Both the position numbers and the translations under genes were made by a program. A stretch of 19,012 nt of DNA, from positions 1 to 19,012 of the forward strand of contig JBBRMT010000076.1 in assembly GCA_038230695.1 (NCBI GenBank), written 5' to 3'. The notes below the pieces were generated by a model. That model was not told the DNA's origin. It saw nothing but the letters and a program-made list of their open reading frames with translations, and searched no databases. The DNA comes from QHBQ01 sp038230695 (GTDB taxonomy: Bacteria > Chloroflexota > Chloroflexia > QHBQ01). This document shows positions 6,850 through 13,005 of the stretch, one piece after another (position 1 is the first letter of the stretch; each line of letters begins with the position of its first letter).

Positions 6850-7128
6850 GCTCCAGCCCCGTTCGATCAGCCAGTTCAGCGGGTTATTGACCAGGCAGAG
6901 GTCGTCACCCGCCCACACCCCTGCGCTACGCAAGGTTTCGCTGGGGCCGAGCAATCGGCCAGTGCGCCAAACCTGCACCCGAAAGTCGGCGGGCGAGTAG
7001 CGGATGCCGAGCGCGGGCAGCAGGAGGGCGAGTAGTTGCGCGATGCTCACATCGTCGGCCAGTTCCACCTCATCGCCCCATTCATCGCTGCCCAGCTTGT
7101 CCATGATACGTACTCGCAGCATCGCCAT
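6820..7128 (-). CDS. Ubiquitin-like beta-grasp protein (YukD/EsaB-like)
   Basis: A 102-residue soluble protein. The pattern is that of a beta-grasp fold: strand LRVRIMD (4-10), strand DEVELADD (19-26), an Ile/Leu-rich helix SIAQLLALLLPAL (28-40), strand FRVQVWRTGRLL (49-60), then SETLRSAGVWAGDDLCLV (63-80). The last block corresponds to the closing turn and strand of ubiquitin-like proteins of the YukD/EsaB type. There is no C-terminal Gly-Gly, so covalent conjugation is not suggested. AGGGAG lies six bases before ATG 7128; a second ATG two codons on is possible. The last nine residues and the TAA stop are encoded by a MITE-like element, so the native tail may have been replaced. It is the first gene of a pair with the vWA gene and is transcribed divergently from the STAND gene. 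The family assignment is by fold pattern only. Confidence 0.75.
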   Translation of the reverse strand: MAMLRVRIMDKLGSDEWGDEVELADDVSIAQLLALLLPALGIRYSPADFRVQVWRTGRLLGPSETLRSAGVWAGDDLCLVNNPLNWLIERGWSLYQLAELMV

Positions 7129-7176
7129 CGCTAGCTCCCTCTGTTGCCCACTTGCCTCTTTGTCGCTGCCACTTCA

Positions 7177-7252
7177 GCCAATTTGCCGCCCTTCTCCTGC
7201 TAATCTTACAACCATGGGGTGACGAATAATTGGCAATATTTGGCAAATTGGC
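7177..7252. promoter_or_regulatory. Inverted repeat and TTGGC half-sites in the divergent control region
   Basis: GCCAATTTGCC (7177-7187) and GGCAAATTGGC (7242-7252) are perfect 11-base inverted repeats with 54 bases between them. Two further TTGGCAA-type half-sites lie at about 7230-7236 and 7240-7246, roughly one helical turn apart. The region separates the ubiquitin-like gene from the STAND gene, whose product carries an N-terminal helix-turn-helix. An operator bound by that protein is plausible but not shown. Confidence 0.5.
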
Positions 7253-7263
7253 GGCCTTCGGGA

Positions 7264-7292
7264 TTGACACTGGCGCAACGATATAATATCCT
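7264..7292 (+). promoter_or_regulatory. Candidate promoter of the STAND-TPR gene
   Basis: A perfect TTGACA (7264-7269) is followed 17 bases later by TATCCT (7287-7292). A perfect TATAAT also lies at 7282-7287, but only 12 bases from TTGACA. Either -10 could be used. The leader to ATG 7479 would be about 180 bases and carries the hairpin-forming repeat at 7323-7412. The rest of the 7129-7478 gap shows only the operator-like repeats. Confidence 0.45.
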
Positions 7293-7322
7293 CTCTACCA
7301 GCGCGAATGTTTAGCTTTCACT

Positions 7323-7412
7323 ATCGTTGCACTTTAGGCGTTGCCGCCTGAAGAACAATCATGGTGGGAACCGCGTTGGGGTCTGGAGGCTGAACCCCTA
7401 GACCCCCAAAGT
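7323..7412 (+). repeat. Dispersed repeat A, copy 2 (right flank of the vWA-Ubl pair)
   Basis: It runs ATCGTTGCACTTTA, GCCGCCTGAAGAACAATCA, CCGCGTTGGGGTCTGG and ends AGACCCCCAA. TTGGGGTCT (7376-7384) can pair with AGACCCCCAA (7400-7409), giving a hairpin of about nine base pairs. It is the inverted partner of 5984-6064. It lies in the leader of the STAND gene and could act as an attenuator, though no U tract follows. Confidence 0.75.
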
Positions 7413-7478
7413 GTTGCGGCCACTCTCAATTATCTACCCTTTTGCTGTTTTTATTGGTGCAAGATTAGGGGTACGCGG

Positions 7479-10469
7479 ATGGCGAAGTCCAGTCTTCATG
7501 ATTGGGTGATAGACCTATGCCAGTCCTATAAGATGCAGCCGGATGAACGGCGGGCTACCCTGCGCGACCTCGCCGCCGCTAGCGACATCGAGTACACCAC
7601 CCTCAGCAAGTGCCTCAACGGACGGCGCAAGTTTGGTTATCATCAGATTAAGGAGATAGTGCGGACCTTCGCCCGCTGGGGGGCGCTCACCACCCAGGCC
7701 CAGGCGAATGAGTTGTTGCGGCTGGCGGGCTACCCGCCTTTCGGCAGAGGCGAGTGGCAGGAGCCATCGCTGGCCGATTTGAAGGCGGACCATGAGCCGA
7801 CTGCCTACGTGCCTCCCGCCCAAACCCAGACCGTTGCCGCACTGTACGCAGCGGAGTCGCCGCCACAACCATTGCAGGCGGTGGGCCGCCGCGCCGACCT
7901 CGACCACCTGCATGATACCCTGGCCCAGCATCACTCTGTAGCCGTGACCGGCATGGCGGGTATGGGCAAGACCTGGCTGGCCGCGCTTTACTACCATGAA
8001 CAGCCAGCGCAGGTGAAACGCTACTGGCACACGCTTACGCCGCAAACCACAATCAGGGAGCTAGTCTCAGGCTTCTTCGTCGCCATCGGCCAGGCGGCGT
8101 TGCTGCAGCGACTGCCACTGGGCGCGATGCGATACGATCAGCAGGTGGAGGTGTTGCTCTACTGGCTGCGCGAACACCGCGACTTCCCTTGCTTGATCAT
8201 CCTGAACAACTGTGAAGCCCTGCTCGACCAGCACAACTATTTCGTTGACGATGGCTTCGACTGGCTGCTCGACGGGCTGATCAGCGACAGCGGCGGCGCA
8301 AACGTTATTTTTACAAGCCGTTTTCTGCCACGTACTACGCTCGACCGCGAACCCGCCGAGTTCCGGTTGGGTGGGTTGGATGAGGTGGCAGGGGCGATAC
8401 TGCTGGGCAATGAGCAGGTGGCCGAGGCTGAGGAGGTGCGGCGTAGCGCGTCGCGGCAGGTGGGCGGCCATCCCCTGACGTTGGCCCTGCTGGCCCAGAT
8501 GGTACGCAAAGGTGGCAACCTGGATGAACTGATCGCGGCGCAGAGTTGGTGGCGTGAGGAGGTTGTCACTCGCTTGTTCGCTTCCTTCTACAAGCAGCTA
8601 CCGAAGCGCGAACAGCAGTTGCTGCAATATATCGCCGTCTTCAAGCCGCGTCCGGCGAATGCGCTGCTGCTTGCTGGAATGCTGGCTAATCTGCCGCAGC
8701 CGCCGCTCGGATGGTCACAGCAGGTAGTGGAACAAGTGGCCCATCGCCTGCAACTCAAGTCGCTGCTGGACATCGGCGTGAAGGGCTACGAATTGCACCC
8801 GCTGGTGGCTGATTACTGCTATGCCCAACTGACTGCTGCACAGCACTACCATCTGGCCGCCGCCCAACACCTCCGCGCCCAGGCCCACCGCGCCCTGGAA
8901 ATAATGCCCCAGCAATTGCCCACGCTGACTCCGCTGCTGACCGCCTTCGACCACCTCACCACTGCTGGCGAGATCCAGCAAGCCTACCTGCTGCTGCACG
9001 CCACGCCAGTCGAGCATCTGCGCGATGGCAGCGGGCTGGCGCTGTTGGACCTGTTGGAGCGTTGGGGCGAGTATACGCGGCTGGTGGAGATGAACCGCAC
9101 CCTCGTGAACGCTGCTGACCAGCTAGCCCGCGATGCCGAACGATGCGCGGCATTGAGCGCCCTCGGCCTGGCCGAGCATCGCATTGGCGAGGCGCAGGCG
9201 GCGGAGGCACACCAGCAGCAGGCGCTGCGGTTGGCGGAAGCAAGCGGCAATCTTCAGGCCCAGGCTACTTGCTGGACCCGCCTGGGTATGACGGCAATGC
9301 GGCGCGGCGACATCACGCAGGCGCTAGATTACCACGAGCAGGCGTTGGCGACAGCGGAAGCGCACGGCTATGCTCGTATCATGGCGGCCAACCTGGGCTA
9401 TCTGGGTGCAGCGCACGGCGCGTTTGGCGACTATCGCAAGTCGGTTGCCTACAGTGACCGCGCCCTCGCGCTGGTAAGGCAAAGCGGCGACCAGCAGGCG
9501 GTTGCTACTTACCTTGCTAACCTGGGCCTGGCTCATCACCACCTCGGTGCGTATCGGCAGGCGCTCGGTTATCTGCAAGAGTCGCTCACCGTGGCGGGCC
9601 AGATCGGTTTTGTCGAGGATATTAGCATCATATTCGGCAGCGTAGCGATGGTGCATACCGCGCTGGGCGAATATGCAAAGGCGCTCGAATACCACCGTCA
9701 GGCGCTGGCGGTGTCGCAGTCGCTCCGCGACTTGCCCGCAGTGGGCGGCGATTTGAACAATATCGGTTACGTTTACGAGTTGCTTGGCGATTACGAACAG
9801 GCAATCATCCACTACCAGCAGGCGCTAGTTATCGCGGAACGGCTGGGCAACCAGCGGGCAATTGGCAACCGGCTGGGCAACCTGGCAAGCGCCTATCGTG
9901 AACTGGGTCAACGTAAAGCGGCGCAAGAGTACAACCAGCGGGCGCGGCGGGTTGCCGACGAATTGAACCACCCGCCCGCGCTGCGACTGGCAATCAGCAA
10001 CCAGGGCAACCTCTACGCTGATAGTGGGGAGTACGACGAAGCAATCTCCTGTTACCAACAGGCGCTGGCAATTGCCACGGCTGCTGGCGATGTGTATAAC
10101 CAGGGTCGTGCGCTTGGCAACCTCGGCCTGGCCTACTATAGACGGGGTTCGATCGAGGAGGGCATCGAGTACACCGTGCAGGCGATCGAGGCGGCGCGGC
10201 GCAGTGGCAATCACCGCAACGAAGGCGAGTGTTGGCACAACATGGGTCAGATGCACCTCGCACTGAACAATCGGCGGGTGGCAGCCGCCTGCTTCATCAC
10301 CGCGCAACCGTTGCGCGAGGCTACCGAAGACCCCCGCCGCGATGAGACTAGCCGCGCCCTCGAAACCTTGATGGTGCAAGTGGGCGCTGAACGCTGGATA
10401 CGTCTGCGCGAAGAAGCAGAACGGCTGACCGCCAGCGAGGGTTGGTGGCTCGTGACCTCGACCACTTGA
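7479..10469 (+). CDS. STAND NTPase regulator: helix-turn-helix, NB-ARC-like ATPase, ten TPRs
   Basis: A 996-residue cytoplasmic protein. Residues about 26-65 form an Xre-like helix-turn-helix. The NTPase core follows: P-loop GMAGMGKT (158-165), kinase-2 segment LIILNNCEALLD (239-250), VIFTSR (276-281) and GGHPL (329-333), the GLPL equivalent. A winged-helix-like segment comes next. Residues about 552-952 hold ten consecutive TPR units of 40 residues, each with the LGxxxxxxGDYxxAxxYxxQAL pattern. In this class the TPRs usually act as a sensor and ATP-driven assembly switches activity; no enzymatic effector is attached, so DNA binding may be the output. The usual Mg-coordinating Asp of kinase-2 is Asn243. 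The frame is open upstream to 7341, but that part is translated repeat sequence. ATG 7479 has AGGGG seven bases before it and is preferred. Ligand and targets are unknown. Confidence 0.9.
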   Translation: MAKSSLHDWVIDLCQSYKMQPDERRATLRDLAAASDIEYTTLSKCLNGRRKFGYHQIKEIVRTFARWGALTTQAQANELLRLAGYPPFGRGEWQEPSLADLKADHEPTAYVPPAQTQTVAALYAAESPPQPLQAVGRRADLDHLHDTLAQHHSVAVTGMAGMGKTWLAALYYHEQPAQVKRYWHTLTPQTTIRELVSGFFVAIGQAALLQRLPLGAMRYDQQVEVLLYWLREHRDFPCLIILNNCEALLDQHNYFVDDGFDWLLDGLISDSGGANVIFTSRFLPRTTLDREPAEFRLGGLDEVAGAILLGNEQVAEAEEVRRSASRQVGGHPLTLALLAQMVRKGGNLDELIAAQSWWREEVVTRLFASFYKQLPKREQQLLQYIAVFKPRPANALLLAGMLANLPQPPLGWSQQVVEQVAHRLQLKSLLDIGVKGYELHPLVADYCYAQLTAAQHYHLAAAQHLRAQAHRALEIMPQQLPTLTPLLTAFDHLTTAGEIQQAYLLLHATPVEHLRDGSGLALLDLLERWGEYTRLVEMNRTLVNAADQLARDAERCAALSALGLAEHRIGEAQAAEAHQQQALRLAEASGNLQAQATCWTRLGMTAMRRGDITQALDYHEQALATAEAHGYARIMAANLGYLGAAHGAFGDYRKSVAYSDRALALVRQSGDQQAVATYLANLGLAHHHLGAYRQALGYLQESLTVAGQIGFVEDISIIFGSVAMVHTALGEYAKALEYHRQALAVSQSLRDLPAVGGDLNNIGYVYELLGDYEQAIIHYQQALVIAERLGNQRAIGNRLGNLASAYRELGQRKAAQEYNQRARRVADELNHPPALRLAISNQGNLYADSGEYDEAISCYQQALAIATAAGDVYNQGRALGNLGLAYYRRGSIEEGIEYTVQAIEAARRSGNHRNEGECWHNMGQMHLALNNRRVAAACFITAQPLREATEDPRRDETSRALETLMVQVGAERWIRLREEAERLTASEGWWLVTSTT

Positions 10470-10504
10470 ACCTATACTGCTAGCGGATTGTTGGATCTGA
10501 CTAT

Positions 10505-10584
10505 GCAAACAAAGTCTTGATCTTCTCCCCTCCCATCGGCAGGGGTTAGGGGTGGATCTACATTGCTATCGGAACTTTGTTTGC
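10505..10584. terminator. 80-base inverted repeat between convergent genes, likely bidirectional terminator
   Basis: GCAAACAAAGT (10505-10515) and ACTTTGTTTGC (10574-10584) are perfect 11-base inverted repeats. Between them lie CTCCCCTCCC and GGGGTTAGGGG, which can form an inner stem. The element fills most of the 134-base gap between two convergent genes. It may terminate both transcripts, or be a small MITE remnant, or both. Confidence 0.55.
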
Positions 10585-10603
10585 AAGATAGTAAATACCC
10601 TGC

Positions 10604-12844
10604 TCATCGCGCCCCTGCAAAAGCGTGGATCTCGCCACCGTAAATCATATACAGCATCCCATTACCAATGATTATCTGATTACCGGAAAAGTTGCCGCTG
10701 AGGGCTGGTGAGCGCCATACCTGCCTGCCGCTCTGCAAATCGAAGGCCAGCAGGCGAGTGTTGCCGAACAGATTGCCATCACCCCAAACCGAGAGCCAGA
10801 GCAGCTTGTTGCTTGCTGCCATACTGTTAACGTTATATGTGTTGTGACCTCTATTTTGGTAATCATAGGGGAATGTAGATTCCCCAGCAGCGTTTATGCT
10901 GTTCAGCTGATCGAACTGAATGCCTATAACTTGACTGCCAGCCAACACGTCGAGGCCGAGGTTTGGGGGCTTACTCAATGGCGCAGTAGCTGGTTGCTGG
11001 GCCACACCGTCCTTTGAATAAATGGTGAAGAAATAGGTGCTATTTACGTAAACATACCGATTATCAGCTAGCAGGGCAGTAATGTGTCCATTAGGACCGC
11101 CTGCAGAAATATGCCAGCGAGTCGAACCATTACTAATGTCGAACGCAGTCACTTCACCAGCATTGCTTGTGATAGCGTAAACGGCATCGCCACCAACGAC
11201 AACCTGCGCTGGCGCAAACGCGCCGAGGTCACCACTCTGCCACACCTGCTTCCCTGTCTGTGGGTTCAATGCCTCGATCACAAAATTAGAATGTACAGTT
11301 CCGCTTAGGGTGGTAGTTATATAGGAACTGGTAATGATCAGGTTGCGCTGCGTTTCAAGTAGGAAACTCGCGCTGTCTTTAAGCGGCTGCTGCCATATTA
11401 TGCCCCCTGAGTTAAAGTCAAAAGCGTTTAGCTGGGCATTGATAGCGGATTGTCCACTTCCTGAAGAGTACGAACTATTGCTAACGACGTAATAAGCATA
11501 ATTACCATCGGGGCTGATGGTGCCATCTACAACTAGATCACCTGATTGATAACTGTAACCTGTCGCAGCCAAACTATATTGTCTCAGCAATTTGCCGCTG
11601 CTTGCATCGTAGGCATAAATAGAATTGTAAGGAACAGGCGCAGACCGATCAAACAGCATCAGTTTGCCACCTCCCAGGCTGATAGATGAATTGCCATACG
11701 ATGCCTTTGCCTGCCAAACCTCATGCAGCGGCGGGATTAGGGTCTGGTTACTGGCGTTGGTGTTGCCCGCATCGTGGTAGTCGCCGGTCCAGGCATTGTC
11801 GCTGGTGATGGGGCTAGGTGGAGTCCAGAGCAGGTAACTGAGCAGGTAATCGTAGCTGAACATGATGGTCAGCAGCACGGCGGCCACAATCGCCAGTTTG
11901 ATCACGGCGCGACGGCTGAGGCTGAGGCTGTGCTGGAACTCGCGCTGGGGCGCACGCCACAACTCGGCAGTGATGCTGCCCATAGTGCTATCGTTGCGGA
12001 TACGGCGCTGATCGGCCCGCCAGATGGTCAGGGTATCAGCATCGAGGGCGCTGAGGCTGGGATTGATCAAGCTGCTTCGATAGCCGTCGAGGGTGGCCCA
12101 ACTGGTGAGGCCCGCTTGCTGGGCCAGCAAGTTCGCCAGCTCGTGCGCCTGCGCCTCCATCTCGGTGATCAGCGCAACATAGCCGGTGCCATTGGCCGCC
12201 CACAGCTTGACCCAGTACATGGTGCGGCGCGGGGCGTGCTGAACGCGGTCATAAGTGGCAGTGTAGATTGCCACGCGCATAACATCCGCCCAGGGGATGC
12301 TGGCACGGCAGGGCCAGATGAAGCCGAGCAAGCTGAAGCCCTTGCCTACCGTGCGCGGCCTGCGCCCATAGAACAGGCGCAATTTCACCCCGCTGCGCTG
12401 TAGCTCGACCGAGGAGCAGCCAATCAGCGGCAGCCGTTCTCCAACTAGCATCAGAAATGCCTCACCAACGATGAGCATTCCGACTAGCGGTAGGAGCAAA
12501 CCCCAACTCAGCGTCCAGGTGCCAACAAACTCGTTCCATGCCGACACCGCGCACCAGCCCAGCGGCAATAGAATCGCTATCAGGGCTATTCCCTTTGTTG
12601 CTGGCCGCATCCGCTGCCAGACGAAGTAGCGCGGCACCTGGCCAGGTGCATTGGCAGCCAGCAACCTATCAGGCTGCGTAACGGCACGGGTCAACGCCAG
12701 CGGACCATTCGCCAGCCGCGCCCGCTCCCCCGCGCTCGGCTCAGGGTCAATCGCGTCGGGCGATGCGGTGCGCGGCGGCTCTGCCGTCAATCGGGCGTGG
12801 TTCGCCCCGGTCTCTATCCTGCTTGCTTCTTCGGTAACGCTCAT
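10604..12844 (-). CDS. Membrane-anchored PQQ-type beta-propeller protein
   Basis: A 746-residue protein with three membrane segments: about 84-102, 113-134 and 313-338. Residues 1-75 are polar and probably disordered. Residues about 145-255 between segments 2 and 3 look like a PH-like or YcxB-like beta domain (LRLFYGRR, IPWADVMRV, WVKLWAANGTGYVALI, then a helix), which I hold with low certainty. From about 350 to the end are propeller blades of the PQQ type: IYAYDASSGKLLRQYS, LNAFDFNSGGIIWQQP, IEALNPQTGKQVWQS, VTAFDISNGSTRWHIS and LLAFDLQSGRQVWRS. The propeller should face outside. Such repeats bind PQQ in dehydrogenases but more often serve as scaffolds; no quinoprotein active-site residues were recognised. 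The second half of the gene is visibly more AT-rich than its surroundings. AAGG lies close before ATG 12844. It is downstream of the penicillin-binding gene's end by 160 bases, in divergent order from neither. Confidence 0.85.
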   Translation of the reverse strand: MSVTEEASRIETGANHARLTAEPPRTASPDAIDPEPSAGERARLANGPLALTRAVTQPDRLLAANAPGQVPRYFVWQRMRPATKGIALIAILLPLGWCAVSAWNEFVGTWTLSWGLLLPLVGMLIVGEAFLMLVGERLPLIGCSSVELQRSGVKLRLFYGRRPRTVGKGFSLLGFIWPCRASIPWADVMRVAIYTATYDRVQHAPRRTMYWVKLWAANGTGYVALITEMEAQAHELANLLAQQAGLTSWATLDGYRSSLINPSLSALDADTLTIWRADQRRIRNDSTMGSITAELWRAPQREFQHSLSLSRRAVIKLAIVAAVLLTIMFSYDYLLSYLLWTPPSPITSDNAWTGDYHDAGNTNASNQTLIPPLHEVWQAKASYGNSSISLGGGKLMLFDRSAPVPYNSIYAYDASSGKLLRQYSLAATGYSYQSGDLVVDGTISPDGNYAYYVVSNSSYSSGSGQSAINAQLNAFDFNSGGIIWQQPLKDSASFLLETQRNLIITSSYITTTLSGTVHSNFVIEALNPQTGKQVWQSGDLGAFAPAQVVVGGDAVYAITSNAGEVTAFDISNGSTRWHISAGGPNGHITALLADNRYVYVNSTYFFTIYSKDGVAQQPATAPLSKPPNLGLDVLAGSQVIGIQFDQLNSINAAGESTFPYDYQNRGHNTYNVNSMAASNKLLWLSVWGDGNLFGNTRLLAFDLQSGRQVWRSPALSGNFSGNQIIIGNGMLYMIYGGEIHAFAGAR

Positions 12845-12913
12845 TGTGCCTTGCCATTCCGTCCGGCTATCGCGTGCTGGTTGGTAGGGAAAGTTGCTGC
12901 CGCTTCCTGCTAT

Positions 12914-12919
12914 ATTATA
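12914..12919 (-). promoter_or_regulatory. Candidate -10 box for the beta-propeller gene
   Basis: A perfect TATAAT on the minus strand lies about 70 bases before ATG 12844, in an AT-rich patch of the 160-base gap after the penicillin-binding gene. No good -35 is found at the standard distance, so the call is weak. Confidence 0.3.
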
Positions 12920-13005
12920 TACGAAATGGTGGGGAAAAAGGTATACAACTCACCAGGGTGGGCCACTGCCCCTGCGTAACCACAATATTCATCACTCACT
13001 ATTCA

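Noticed and set aside
7264..7287. TTGACA with TATAAT as one promoter
   Set aside because: The spacing is only 12 bases. TTGACA more likely pairs with TATCCT at 17 bases, so the perfect TATAAT is noted only as an alternative.
7341..7478. TTG start that would lengthen the STAND protein by 46 residues
   Set aside because: The added residues are a translation of dispersed repeat A. ATG 7479 has AGGGG at a good distance and starts the helix-turn-helix domain directly.
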